Of a DNA stretch of 64,000 bases, positions 8,681-17,749 are shown piece by piece. How positions within the stretch are numbered: the first letter of the stretch is position 1; each line of letters begins with the position of its first letter. The stretch is from UBA10438 sp044238605. Its GTDB lineage: Bacteria > Bacteroidota > Ignavibacteria > Kapaibacteriales > Kapaibacteriaceae. Where the stretch lies: the NCBI GenBank assembly GCA_044238605.1, contig JBIICY010000003.1:248001-312000 (forward strand). Direction: 5' to 3'. The notes beneath the pieces were generated by a model. That model was not told the DNA's origin and did not search any database. It saw only the letters and a list, made by a program, of their open reading frames with translations. The position numbers and the translations under genes are program-made.

Positions 8681-9469
8681 GTGGCACGCACCCGTAAAAG
8701 CTCACAGCATATCGTTGTAGAGAGAAAGCGTTCATCTGGGCTAGTAATAGCTCTATTGTGCGTTGTCTTTCTTGCGTTTATGTCTGCGCAGTGGCACGAG
8801 CGGCAGAAAATCACGAACATCGCGGTGTCTGGTGCATCTGGGCTTAGTAGAATCGCCGTGCAACGTGCTGTAGACTCACTCCGATTTCGCAGTATAAAAT
8901 CACTGTCTCTTGCATCAATACGGGCAAGTGTTGAAACCATTCCGTACGTAAACAGTGCAGACGTATACTTCTCAGGTGTTCGGGAGATTACCGTGCGCGT
9001 AGATGAGAGGCTTCCGGTTGCTCACGTTTTGCGGGAAGACGGAACGCTACGATACGTTGATCAGCATGGGGTGATCTTGCCTCAGGTTCACGAGCGGACG
9101 GCACACAATGTGCCTATTCTCCGTTCGCAGGATGGAAGCCGGCTCACAGCGTCCGATGTTGTGAAGATCTCTTCGATTCTCGTGAATGCTTCGCGAGTAT
9201 TGGACCCGCGACTCTATCAGTCGATTTCAGAAGTAACGATAAACAAGTCCACATCTGCTGTTGCATTTGTGACCGACGAAACACGATGGGACCTTGGAGT
9301 GCTGAACGCAGACAGGATTCAATCTGCGCTTTCCGACATGAACGTCTTCTGGCGTCAGGCTTCAACAACGATCAACATGGCAACAGTGCGCGAGGTTGAC
9401 CTTCGCTGGCATCATCAAATTGTTCTGCGATACTACAGTCAAGCAAGAAATCCAGGGGGCTCGGCATGA
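8681..9469 (+). CDS. ftsQ: cell division protein FtsQ/DivIB
   Basis: 262 residues from a GTG start preceded by a GAGGAA ribosome-binding site. Topology is that of FtsQ: a short basic cytoplasmic tail (RTRKSSQHIVVERKR), one membrane segment at about 20-36 (LVIALLCVVFLAFM), a POTRA domain starting KITNIAVSGASGLS, then a beta domain. It bridges the cytoplasmic Z-ring and periplasmic septal peptidoglycan synthases. Sequence is poorly conserved, as usual for FtsQ, so position before ftsA and ftsZ is a main part of the evidence. The stop overlaps the ftsA start (ATGA). Confidence 0.88.
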   Translation: MARTRKSSQHIVVERKRSSGLVIALLCVVFLAFMSAQWHERQKITNIAVSGASGLSRIAVQRAVDSLRFRSIKSLSLASIRASVETIPYVNSADVYFSGVREITVRVDERLPVAHVLREDGTLRYVDQHGVILPQVHERTAHNVPILRSQDGSRLTASDVVKISSILVNASRVLDPRLYQSISEVTINKSTSAVAFVTDETRWDLGVLNADRIQSALSDMNVFWRQASTTINMATVREVDLRWHHQIVLRYYSQARNPGGSA

Positions 9470-10773
9470 GTACTCAAGAGATTCACGTCGGGTTGGATAT
9501 CGGCACCACAAAAGTCTGCGTGGTGGTAACGGCATTTGACCCAGCTCGTAAGACCGTTGAAGTGATTGGCACTGGAATGGCCGACTGCGACGGATTGAAG
9601 CGAGGAGTGGTCAGTAACATCAACAAGACGGCCGAATCGATCAAGGTGGCAATAGATCGTGCCGAACAGCAAAGCGGATATAAGCTCGCTCGAGTTGTTA
9701 TCGGTGTAAGCGGGGAGCACGTCTCAACGTTCTACACTCGGGGTATCGTCACGACACGTACTTCCGAGATATCCGAAGATGATGTAAAGCGGCTGCGCGA
9801 GGAGCTGCATCAGGTGCATGTGACTCCTGACAGGCGAATTCTCCATGTGATTGCACAGGACTATATCATCGATGGCCAAGACGGCATCAGCGATCCACTC
9901 GGAATGAGTGGACGTAGGCTCGAAGCTAACGCACTTGTCGTTACAGCCTCGTCTTCAGCGGTTGAAAATGTTCACAAGTGTGCCGAGCGAGCTGGACTCC
10001 ATGTTGACGCTGTTGTTCTGCAGTCCATGGCTAGCTCGCTTGCAGTTCTTGATGAAGCGGAAAAAGAAGTTGGAGTTGCTGTTGTTGATATTGGTGGCGG
10101 CACAACCGATATGGCAATCTTCAAAGACAATGTGCTGCGATATGTTAGTGTGATCGGAATTGCTGGCCAGCGTGTCACAGATGATATTGTAACTGTTCTT
10201 GGAATTCGAAACGCAGACGCTGAGTCGATTAAAGTGCAGTATGGTCATGCAATCTCAGAAAGCATCCTACGCGATGAACACTTCCAAGTTCCAGGCGTAG
10301 GTGGACGTACACCAACCGACCTCTCAAAGTCAATCCTGTGTCAAGTAATTGAACCACGGATGGAAGAGATCTACGACTTTGTTCTTGCCCGCATACACGA
10401 GAGCGGATTGTCGCATCAGTTAGCAGCAGGAATTGTTATCACGGGCGGAAGCTCGGATCTCTATGGCGCGGAAATGCTTGCACAGCGTACCTTCAGATTA
10501 CCTGTAAACAAGGGCTTGCCGAGAGGTTTCAGCAATGACGGATTTGCACGCGAGGTAACAACTCCTGCACATGCTACGGCTATTGGACTTGCACTTTATA
10601 GTATCGATCACGAACAAGAATTTGCAAAGAGTTCTGTGGTGCAGCCCAGCGCTTCACAGCAGCAGGTATCAGTTACAACAACACCGCAATCAACCTCCTC
10701 AACCGTGCAGCAGATTCATGTGGAAAAAAGGGGTCTGCTCAATCGCGTAAAAGACTGGTTTGAGAACTTCTAA
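9466..10773 (+). CDS. ftsA: cell division protein FtsA
   Basis: 435 residues. FtsA is the actin-like protein that tethers FtsZ to the membrane. Visible: phosphate-1 GLDIGTTKVCVVV (about 9-21), the inserted 1C-type domain, phosphate-2 VDIGGGTTDMA (about 206-216), the GGSSDLYGAE adenosine motif, and at the extreme C-terminus RGLLNRVKDWFENF, the amphipathic membrane-binding helix of the family. It starts four bases inside the ftsQ end, so translation is coupled. Confidence 0.96.
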   Translation: MSTQEIHVGLDIGTTKVCVVVTAFDPARKTVEVIGTGMADCDGLKRGVVSNINKTAESIKVAIDRAEQQSGYKLARVVIGVSGEHVSTFYTRGIVTTRTSEISEDDVKRLREELHQVHVTPDRRILHVIAQDYIIDGQDGISDPLGMSGRRLEANALVVTASSSAVENVHKCAERAGLHVDAVVLQSMASSLAVLDEAEKEVGVAVVDIGGGTTDMAIFKDNVLRYVSVIGIAGQRVTDDIVTVLGIRNADAESIKVQYGHAISESILRDEHFQVPGVGGRTPTDLSKSILCQVIEPRMEEIYDFVLARIHESGLSHQLAAGIVITGGSSDLYGAEMLAQRTFRLPVNKGLPRGFSNDGFAREVTTPAHATAIGLALYSIDHEQEFAKSSVVQPSASQQQVSVTTTPQSTSSTVQQIHVEKRGLLNRVKDWFENF

Positions 10774-10815
10774 TTCACGTAGTTTGAAGCAAATGACTGT
10801 ATTCCGGGGGGAATA

Positions 10816-12150
10816 ATGGCAATCGAATTGGATACATCTTCGCTGATGTCCGATGCACGCATACGCGTTGTCGGAGTGGGCGGTGGCGGCGGAAATGCCG
10901 TCAAAACAATGATTTCACGTGGCCTTGATGGTGTTGAGTTTGTAGCAGCCAACACTGATCGTCAGGCCCTCATGAACAATCCTGCAGGTATCAAGCTTCA
11001 GCTTGGCAAGGATGTTACGCGTGGTCTTGGAGCTGGTGCAGACCCAAAGAAGGGGCGTGCAGCAGTTGAAGAGAGCATCGACGACGTACATGACGCGCTT
11101 GCTGGCAGCGACATGATTTTCGTCACTGCAGGTATGGGTGGCGGCACGGGCACGGGAGCCGCACCAGTTATTGCTCGCGTTGGGCGCGAAATGGGCGCAC
11201 TCGTTGTTGGCATCGTGACGAAGCCGTTCGGCTATGAGTCAAAGCGTCGGATGCAGGTTGCCGAGAACGGTATCAAGGAACTGCGCGAAAACGTTGATGC
11301 ACTGATCGTGATTCCAAACGAACGCATCCTAAGTGTTGTCGATAAGAACGTGACCTTTGCCGACGCGCTTGCAATGGTAGACACAGTGCTCTACAATGCA
11401 ACGAAGGGCATTGCCGACATCATTTCAGGTGTTGGGTACGTGAACGTTGACTTTGCCGACGTTCGCACGGTGATGAGCGGCATGGGCGATGCGTTGATGG
11501 GCATCGGTATCGCTAGTGGCGAGCACCGTGCTATCGAGGCTGCACAGAATGCCCTCAACTCTCCAATACTTGAAGGCATGTCTATTTACGGTGCACAGGG
11601 TCTTCTTGTGAACATCACCGGTGGACACAGCCTAACAATGTTCGAAGTTAGCGAAGCAGTTTCTGCAATCGAAAAAGCAGCCGGTGATGAAGTCAACCTC
11701 ATCCATGGTGTTGTTGTTGACGAGCGCATGGAAGATGAACTCGCTATCACTGTCGTTGCAACCGGTTTCCGTCGTCAGGAAGAAAAGAAAGTACACGTAG
11801 CCATGCCTACGTCTATGCCAACCTCGATGCCAACGATCGAGATCGTGCGCACACAACCTGAGCAGGAAGTTTCCATAGAGAGTGTGCGGCCATCTATCCC
11901 CTTACCTGCGGTAACTCCAACAGGCAGCGACGACATCGACATGAACGATCTCAATGTCCCGGCCTATATCAGACGTCAGCGTGAGCAGGAACAGCGCTCG
12001 GGCAGTAGTGTCGGAATGCCGCGAAACGAGCCACCAGTGCAACCGAGTGTTCCGGTATCTTCTAGCAGTGAGCAGTCGTCATTCAATGCTCCGCTCAAAA
12101 AAGCAGCATCGGGCAGTCAGCCGGCATTTCTCCGCAAGATCATGGATTGA
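10816..12150 (+). CDS. ftsZ: cell division protein FtsZ
   Basis: 444 residues, starting after a GGGGGGA ribosome-binding site 42 bases downstream of ftsA. This tubulin homologue forms the Z ring and hydrolyses GTP. Motifs: VGVGGGGGNAV (about 20-30), the tubulin signature GGGTGTGAAP (about 108-117), and the T7-loop region NVDFADVRTVM. After a Pro/Ser-rich linker comes LNVPAYIRRQ (about 379-388), which looks like the conserved C-terminal peptide. The chain then continues for about 56 residues and ends with a second similar motif, QPAFLRKIMD. That doubling is unusual. Confidence 0.97.
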   Translation: MAIELDTSSLMSDARIRVVGVGGGGGNAVKTMISRGLDGVEFVAANTDRQALMNNPAGIKLQLGKDVTRGLGAGADPKKGRAAVEESIDDVHDALAGSDMIFVTAGMGGGTGTGAAPVIARVGREMGALVVGIVTKPFGYESKRRMQVAENGIKELRENVDALIVIPNERILSVVDKNVTFADALAMVDTVLYNATKGIADIISGVGYVNVDFADVRTVMSGMGDALMGIGIASGEHRAIEAAQNALNSPILEGMSIYGAQGLLVNITGGHSLTMFEVSEAVSAIEKAAGDEVNLIHGVVVDERMEDELAITVVATGFRRQEEKKVHVAMPTSMPTSMPTIEIVRTQPEQEVSIESVRPSIPLPAVTPTGSDDIDMNDLNVPAYIRRQREQEQRSGSSVGMPRNEPPVQPSVPVSSSSEQSSFNAPLKKAASGSQPAFLRKIMD

Positions 12151-12194
12151 TCTGCGTTCCAGATCGTAGAAAAGAATTCTATCAGCGGCGTGGA

Positions 12195-13457
12195 TTACGA
12201 AAGTAGTCTGCGCCGTTTTGCTTGCAGGAGTAGTAGTGCGCCAGCGGCAAGAAACACGGCAAGCGATACCAAGGCGTACCGATAACTCTGTGTGAGAGAC
12301 ACTACTAAGCCAAACAGGAGCGGCCCTATCCACGATGTGCCTTTGTCGCTGATTTCGTAGAGTGCGAAATACTCTGCTTCTGTACCACTGGGTATCAGGG
12401 TTGAAAAGTATGATCTACTAAGTGCCTGTATACCTCCGAGAACAAGCGCTATCAGCACTGCAAGACCGTAAAAACTCATGTCTGATGCCGGAAGAAACAG
12501 AGCCGCGCCAAGCGCAATGGCCCAACCAATCATCGATATTAAAATTGCAGGCAGCGTTCCGAGGCGGGCGGCTATTCTGTTGAACATCAGAGCGCCTATC
12601 AAGGCTACGAACTGCACCAGCAGTATGCCAAGGATCAGCACACTATCACTAACGTGCATTTCCATCTTCCCGTAGATACTGGCCATCGATATAGCGGTCT
12701 GTACGGTTTCGTTGTAGAGCAGGTAGGCGATCAGGAATCGGAATGCGCTTTTGTGCTCGCGCAGACCCAGCAGAGAAGTCCATGCTTGGCGCAAAATGCC
12801 CACACGGTGCTGTCGTAATGGGGCTGGAGGGTCTTTCAACAGCGACACAGAGACGATAGAAAATGTAAGCCACCACATGCCGGTGCTTGCAAGGATAATG
12901 TTAACGCTCTCTGGCCACCACGAGTACATGAGCAGATGAATCAGCAGAAGCAGGCCGCCACCGAGATATCCAAGAGCCCAGCCGCGCGAGGAAACCCGGT
13001 CGCGTTCCTCCGGTGCTGCGAGGTCGTTGAGAAAGGAGTTCGATGCAACAATGCTCGAGCCAAATGCAACATTGGCAACGATGAACAGGATTGATCCAAG
13101 CAAGATCGGATGCGCCTGCTGCAGGTCAAGACCAATCATAGCAATTGTAGCGACGGAACCTATCGCAGCAGTTGTAATCAAGACAAGACGTTTACGGTGT
13201 GTTGCATCGATATAGCTTCCAAGCAGCGGCATGATTGCCACCTGAAGCAGTACGGACGCGGAGACGCAGAATGAATAAATGGCACCAGGGTGAATCTCAA
13301 TTCCCGCAAACGTGGGTTGTGCAGAGCCCTTGAGCGCATTCATCGCCAGCATTGTAATGTAGGGTCCGAAAAACACGGTGATTACCGACGTACTGAAGCC
13401 GCTGTTGGCAAAATCGTACATGTACCATCCGAATCGCTGACGTTGTATGCTGGACAT
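12195..13457 (-). CDS. MFS transporter, UMF1/Atg22-like family
   Basis: 420 residues starting at the ATG ending at 13457, preceded by GGAGTAGAG. The N-terminus RFGWYMYDFANSGFSTSVI with VFFGPY is the UMF1 family signature. About 12 hydrophobic segments follow, with a YIDATHRKR loop between segments 2 and 3. It is an inner-membrane transporter. Substrates of bacterial UMF1 members are mostly undefined, so none is proposed. It is convergent with ftsZ and divergent from the agmatinase-like gene. Confidence 0.85.
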   Translation of the reverse strand: MSSIQRQRFGWYMYDFANSGFSTSVITVFFGPYITMLAMNALKGSAQPTFAGIEIHPGAIYSFCVSASVLLQVAIMPLLGSYIDATHRKRLVLITTAAIGSVATIAMIGLDLQQAHPILLGSILFIVANVAFGSSIVASNSFLNDLAAPEERDRVSSRGWALGYLGGGLLLLIHLLMYSWWPESVNIILASTGMWWLTFSIVSVSLLKDPPAPLRQHRVGILRQAWTSLLGLREHKSAFRFLIAYLLYNETVQTAISMASIYGKMEMHVSDSVLILGILLVQFVALIGALMFNRIAARLGTLPAILISMIGWAIALGAALFLPASDMSFYGLAVLIALVLGGIQALSRSYFSTLIPSGTEAEYFALYEISDKGTSWIGPLLFGLVVSLTQSYRYALVSLAVFLAAGALLLLQAKRRRLLS

Positions 13458-13538
13458 GCCGCGCTCTACTCCGGTTAAGTTCGTTCTGTATGTCGTTACA
13501 CCTAAATTGCAACACTTCTTAACCACTCCAAACTGATT

Positions 13539-14465
13539 ATGCAGACTCTCGGACCCAAAAAGAACTTCCTGGCTATTGAAGAAGAATTCTCCTCACTTGA
13601 AACATCGCAGATAGCCATCGTATCAGCCCCATACGAGCACACCGTAAGCTATGGCGGTGGTGCAAAGCGCGGACCCAAGGGCATCATAGAGGCAAGCGCC
13701 TATGTGGAGTTCTATGATGATGAGACCAATAGGGAGCTCTGTTTCGATACGGGAATAGCGACATTGAAGCCGATCGCTTTCGGTAAGAAGGTAGATAGAT
13801 CAGCGTTGGATCTCATCGAAGAGCAGGTGGATGCACTTCTCGAGATGGAGAAGTTCGTTGTAACACTCGGTGGTGAACACACCATTTCGACCGCACCGAT
13901 AGCATCCCATTACAGAGCGCATCCCGGCATGAGCATCCTTCACTTTGACGCACACTCGGATCTTCGTCAGGAGTACCAGGGATCCATCTGGTCGCATGCG
14001 TCCTTTATGGCGCGAGTAGCCGAGTTCTTCCCTACAAAGCGCATCACACAGGTTGGAATCAGGGCACAATGCAAGGAAGAAGCAGACTTCATCCGTGAGA
14101 AGAAGATCAATACATTCTATGCATCGGCAATTCGCAGGGGGCTTCACGGACAGCATTGGCAGAAGACTGTTGTTGATAAGCTTGCAAAAGATGTCTACAT
14201 CACGTTTGATGTTGATGCATTTGACCCTGCTATAATGCCTTCAACAGGCACTCCTGAGCCCGACGGGCTGATGTATAGTGAGACAGTTGACGTGATTCGC
14301 CAGATCGTTGCAAGTGGACGAAGAATCGTTGGACTTGATGTGGTAGAGCTAGCGCCAGTGCGGAATGTATCGCATCCCGATCTGACGACTGCCCGTTTGA
14401 TCTATAAGATCCTTAACCTCGCATTCTCGCCCTCCACGATTCCAGGTAAGAAAGGAAAGGCATGA
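13539..14465 (+). CDS. speB: agmatinase/ureohydrolase family protein
   Basis: 308 residues. The binuclear manganese site of ureohydrolases is complete: H114 (GGEHTIS), D137, H139 and D141 (HFDAHSD), and D224 and D226 (FDVDAFDP), followed by STGTPEPDGL. The family hydrolyses guanidino groups to urea; agmatine is the commonest substrate for this sequence type and would yield putrescine. Substrate cannot be proven from the motifs. The stop overlaps the dapD ATG (ATGA), coupling two nitrogen-metabolism genes. Confidence 0.85.
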   Translation: MQTLGPKKNFLAIEEEFSSLETSQIAIVSAPYEHTVSYGGGAKRGPKGIIEASAYVEFYDDETNRELCFDTGIATLKPIAFGKKVDRSALDLIEEQVDALLEMEKFVVTLGGEHTISTAPIASHYRAHPGMSILHFDAHSDLRQEYQGSIWSHASFMARVAEFFPTKRITQVGIRAQCKEEADFIREKKINTFYASAIRRGLHGQHWQKTVVDKLAKDVYITFDVDAFDPAIMPSTGTPEPDGLMYSETVDVIRQIVASGRRIVGLDVVELAPVRNVSHPDLTTARLIYKILNLAFSPSTIPGKKGKA

Positions 14466-15301
14466 ACCTCCAAGCCGAAGTAGAACGTCTGTTTGCTGTT
14501 CCTGTAGAAGAACTCAAGTATGACCCAGCACTCGAAGACGTATGTCAAGAATTCACGCATGCACTGAATACCGGAGCTATTCGCGCGGCAAGTCCAATTG
14601 TAGACGGACGTTGGGCGGTTCATCTGTGGGTTAAGCAGGGGATTCTGCTTCTCTTTCGCAAGGGCAAGATGATTGACATGTCCACAGATGACAACTTTAC
14701 GTTCTTTGACAAAGACACGATACCGACGAAAACTCTCAGGATAGAGGATGGAGTACGTGTCGTGCCGGGAGGATCATCGATCAGAACTGGTGCATTTCTT
14801 TCGTCCGGAGTGATCTGCATGCCCCCTATGTACATCAACATTGGAGCGTGGATCGGCGAGGGCACAATGGTTGATTCACATGCGCTTGTAGGTACTTGTG
14901 CCCAGATTGGTGCGCGCGTTCATATCAGCGCAGCAGCTCAAATCGGTGGTGTCCTTGAGCCAGCGGGTGCCCGGCCTGTAATCATCGAAGATGATGTTAT
15001 GGTAGGGGGCAATTGCGGCGTGTACGAGGGCGTTCTCGTGCGTAAGCGCGCAGTCTTGGGAAGCGGGGTTGTCCTCAATGCATCTACGCCAGTATACGAC
15101 CTCGTCAACGAAACAGTGCTGCGCAGTTCAGCCGAATCACCATTGGAGATTCCAGAGGGGGCAGTAGTGGTGGCTGGTTCAAGATCTGTGCAGACACCAT
15201 GGGGGGAGAGCAATGGCCTTTCGATTAGTACGCCACTTATCGTGAAGTACCGTGACGAAAAGACCGACGCCCGAACAGCGCTGGAAAGTGCGCTGCGGTA
15301 A
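14462..15301 (+). CDS. dapD: 2,3,4,5-tetrahydropyridine-2,6-dicarboxylate N-succinyltransferase
   Basis: 279 residues, typical for DapD (about 270-280). It succinylates tetrahydrodipicolinate in the lysine/meso-diaminopimelate pathway. An N-terminal helical domain is followed by a left-handed beta-helix of hexapeptide repeats, e.g. SSGVICMPPMYINIGAWIGE, MVDSHALVGTCAQIG and VHISAAAQIGGVLEP. Start is fixed by the ATGA overlap with the gene before it. A heptamer tandem repeat begins exactly at the stop codon. Confidence 0.95.
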   Translation: MNLQAEVERLFAVPVEELKYDPALEDVCQEFTHALNTGAIRAASPIVDGRWAVHLWVKQGILLLFRKGKMIDMSTDDNFTFFDKDTIPTKTLRIEDGVRVVPGGSSIRTGAFLSSGVICMPPMYINIGAWIGEGTMVDSHALVGTCAQIGARVHISAAAQIGGVLEPAGARPVIIEDDVMVGGNCGVYEGVLVRKRAVLGSGVVLNASTPVYDLVNETVLRSSAESPLEIPEGAVVVAGSRSVQTPWGESNGLSISTPLIVKYRDEKTDARTALESALR

Positions 15302-15391
15302 ACAGCGAACAGCGAGCAGCGAACAGCAAGCAGCGAACAGCGAGCAGCAAGCAGCGAACAGCGAGCAGCGAACAGCAAGCAGCGAGCAGCA
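15301..15391. repeat. 13-copy heptamer tandem repeat, A[A/G]CAGC[A/G]
   Basis: Thirteen uninterrupted 7-base units run from the dapD stop codon onward, using only four versions: AACAGCG, AGCAGCG, AACAGCA and AGCAGCA. Variation is confined to the second and seventh bases. The array lies in the convergent gap between dapD and the DUF1801 gene and is open in several minus-strand frames only because of its composition. Confidence 0.95.
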
Positions 15392-15398
15392 AGCACAT

Positions 15399-15430
15399 TG
15401 TTGCACTCGCGAAAGCGGGTGCAGGCAACA
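15399..15430. terminator. hairpin between convergent genes, possible terminator
   Basis: GTTGCACTCGC, a GAAA tetraloop, then GCGGGTGC plus a displaced CAAC can form a strong stem with one G-U pair and a small bulge. No run of T follows on either strand, so intrinsic termination is uncertain. Confidence 0.35.
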
Positions 15431-15443
15431 TTACGCCACGTGT

Positions 15444-16346
15444 TTACGACAGTGTTGGATCGCCCTTGTCGCGGTTGAGTTTCACGGCTTGACGGATCAT
15501 CGATTCAAACAGGTCTGACTTGATTTCCTTTGCAGACTTGATAGCGATGTGACGCATCTTGGTGAGGTCACCCGTGAGCAGGCCATCTTTATCGTCGAGC
15601 TCTGTACCGCGCCAGAAGCCGAAGTGTACGGATTCTGCATAGGCTTTGATAAAGCAGACGGGCCCGTTCGATAAGAACACCGGCTGTGACCACATGATTG
15701 TTTCTTCGATGTCTGGTGCTGCCTGCTTGATCATCGATCGCAGCGTGGTTAACACGTCGCGCTGCCATCCACGATGCTGTGACACGTACGCTTCTACAGT
15801 GGCTGCAACGACGGGAACGTACGCTGGTGCGTCTTCTTTGGCCTTTGGAGCATCGTCATAGTCGCCTCTAGTAGGTCTGCGATTGAGCACAGAGCCACGG
15901 GGCTGACGTTCTTTCTTTGGCTGCTCCTGCTGTCTCTTAGCTGGCTGTTGATTTTGTTTCTGACGCTGTTGTGGCTGCGCTGGAGGCGTTTTTTGCGCCG
16001 GCTGACCATCTGCTACATCTTCAGCGGATGTAGGCTCCTGAGAGGCTTCTGAGCCCCCTTCAGGTGTGTCGTCTGCACCACGGCCGCGCCGATTCCGGCG
16101 TCTGTTTCTACCACGACGTTCACCGTCGGGCTTTGACTGCTGTTCAGCATCCGAGTCACCAGCGGGAGTGTTGTCTGGCTCCCGCTGGGGTTGTTCGGCT
16201 TGAGATGTTTCCTGTCCGGCGTGCCGAGCATCTCCTGGACCGCGGCCTCTACGGCGTCTGCGCCTATTGCGCCCTTCACCGTTGTGTTGGCCTGGTTCGG
16301 CGGTTGAAGAAGAGTGTTGTTCGGTGTGTTCCTCAGACGATGTCAT
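15444..16346 (-). CDS. DUF1801 domain protein with long RG/Q-rich N-terminal tail
   Basis: About 300 residues from the ATG ending at 16346 (a TTG at 16379 is the alternative). Roughly the first 175 residues are low complexity: Arg/Gly clusters such as RRRRRRGRGPGD and RRNRRGRG, then Gln/Pro/Lys-rich runs. The last 120 residues are a DUF1801 (YdhG-like) domain: VEAYVSQHRGWQRDVLTTLR, IEETIMWSQPVF and HFGFWRG. RG-rich tails usually bind RNA, and the gene follows an RNA helicase gene by 47 bases, so an RNA-linked role is a reasonable inference. DUF1801 has no settled biochemical function. Confidence 0.75.
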   Translation of the reverse strand: MTSSEEHTEQHSSSTAEPGQHNGEGRNRRRRRRGRGPGDARHAGQETSQAEQPQREPDNTPAGDSDAEQQSKPDGERRGRNRRRNRRGRGADDTPEGGSEASQEPTSAEDVADGQPAQKTPPAQPQQRQKQNQQPAKRQQEQPKKERQPRGSVLNRRPTRGDYDDAPKAKEDAPAYVPVVAATVEAYVSQHRGWQRDVLTTLRSMIKQAAPDIEETIMWSQPVFLSNGPVCFIKAYAESVHFGFWRGTELDDKDGLLTGDLTKMRHIAIKSAKEIKSDLFESMIRQAVKLNRDKGDPTLS

Positions 16347-16376
16347 GATTGCAGTATGAATGTCGAAATGATTCGT

Positions 16377-16384
16377 CAAATATA
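16377..16384 (-). promoter_or_regulatory. possible Bacteroidota-type -7 element
   Basis: TATATTTG on the minus strand fits the Bacteroidota -7 consensus TAnnTTTG. It lies about 30 bases upstream of the DUF1801-protein ATG and just after the helicase stop. It could give that gene its own promoter. A match this short can arise by chance. Confidence 0.3.
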
Positions 16385-16393
16385 CGGAGGTTG

Positions 16394-17521
16394 TTACCCT
16401 TCGAACGGATGATCGCGTACGGTTGGTATACGCATCTTGATCAACTTCTCGATATCGCGCAGTGGATTGCGGTCTTCAGGAGTCGCGATTGTGAGCGCAA
16501 CACCGTTGCGTCCTGCACGGCCAGTTCTGCCGATACGGTGCACGTATGTTTCTGGACTCTCTGGAACGTCGTAATTCACCACAAACGGAAGTTCGGCGAT
16601 ATCGATCCCGCGAGCGGCGATGTCCGTTGCTACAAGTACGCGGGTTTTGCCCGACTTGAAATCCTGAAGTGCACGCTGACGTGCCATTTGGGATTTATCA
16701 CCGTGAATTGCTGCCACGCGCAGGCCGGCAGTCATCAGGTCCTTTGCAACACGGTCTGCTCCACGCTTTGTGCGAGTAAAGACAAGCACGCTACCGTCGA
16801 GATCTTCCTTCACGAGATGCGTCAGAAGTGCACGTTTGCGGTCGCGCTCTACGTAGTACAGTCGTTGATCGACCATTTCTGTAGTCGTGTTCTCTGGCGT
16901 AACGGCGATGTGCACCGGATCTGTCAGGATAGAATTGGCCAGTGAGCGGATTTCCTTCGGGAGCGTCGCAGAGAAAAACAGTGTGTGACGGTCCGTTGGG
17001 ATAAGCTTTACTACTTGCTTGATGGACGGCAGGAATCCCATGTCCAGCATACGGTCGGCCTCGTCCAGCACGAATGTGTGGATGCTGTTTAGGCTAAGTG
17101 CTCTGTGATCGATCACGTCCAGAAGTCGGCCTGGTGTGGCGATAACGATGTCTACTCCGCGGCGAATGCGCTCGATCTGCGGGCGGATACTTACGCCCCC
17201 TAACAGAACTACTGTGCGTGCCTTTATGCCGTTGCCGTAGGCACGGAAGCTTTCGTCGATCTGAATCGCGAGCTCACGTGTTGGCGCAAGGATGAGTACA
17301 CGAGGTCCGCCCCGACGTGGGCCCTCTTCGTGGAGTCGGTTGAGGATTGGGAGCGCGAAGGCCGCCGTTTTACCTGTGCCCGTTTGAGCACAGCCAAAGA
17401 CGTCGCGTCCGGATAAGACCACCGGAATGGCCTGTTCTTGAATTGGTGTTGGGTTTGTATAGCCCGCTTGCTGTACTGCCTTTTGAAGGGGCGCGCACAG
17501 CGCTAAATCAGCAAAGGTCAT
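16394..17521 (-). CDS. DEAD-box ATP-dependent RNA helicase, RhlE-like
   Basis: 375 residues from the ATG ending at 17521, which is preceded by a near-ideal GAGGAGAGG ribosome-binding site. Q motif NPTPIQEQAIP, Walker A AQTGTGKT, Ia PTRELA, II DEAD in VLDEADRMLDMGF, III SAT and VI HRIGRTGRAG are all present. The order and spacing match RhlE-type helicases that unwind RNA during ribosome assembly and decay. The basic C-terminal tail common in RhlE is missing. The RG-rich tail is instead in the next gene downstream. Confidence 0.92.
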   Translation of the reverse strand: MTFADLALCAPLQKAVQQAGYTNPTPIQEQAIPVVLSGRDVFGCAQTGTGKTAAFALPILNRLHEEGPRRGGPRVLILAPTRELAIQIDESFRAYGNGIKARTVVLLGGVSIRPQIERIRRGVDIVIATPGRLLDVIDHRALSLNSIHTFVLDEADRMLDMGFLPSIKQVVKLIPTDRHTLFFSATLPKEIRSLANSILTDPVHIAVTPENTTTEMVDQRLYYVERDRKRALLTHLVKEDLDGSVLVFTRTKRGADRVAKDLMTAGLRVAAIHGDKSQMARQRALQDFKSGKTRVLVATDIAARGIDIAELPFVVNYDVPESPETYVHRIGRTGRAGRNGVALTIATPEDRNPLRDIEKLIKMRIPTVRDHPFEG

Positions 17522-17749
17522 TGACCTCTCCTCTAGTGTGGATATGTGTGAATCGGCTACCAACTCTCATGCTGGCCTTGCCAGCAACTGTGCAACCGTG
17601 ATTCACCGCGACAACTAGGAGAGAACGGGGCAGAGAGAAGAACAACCGCGATGCATGAGCATCGTTTTGTCATGTTGTATGACGCACAAATCTACGAAAT
17701 TGTGTCGAGCCAACGCACTTATTCACATGTAATCCACAACGACACTGCC

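Noticed and set aside
15179..15431. Minus-strand frames encoding LLAVRCSLFAARC-type peptides
   Set aside because: Produced by the heptamer array 15301-15391; no start site or conservation expected.
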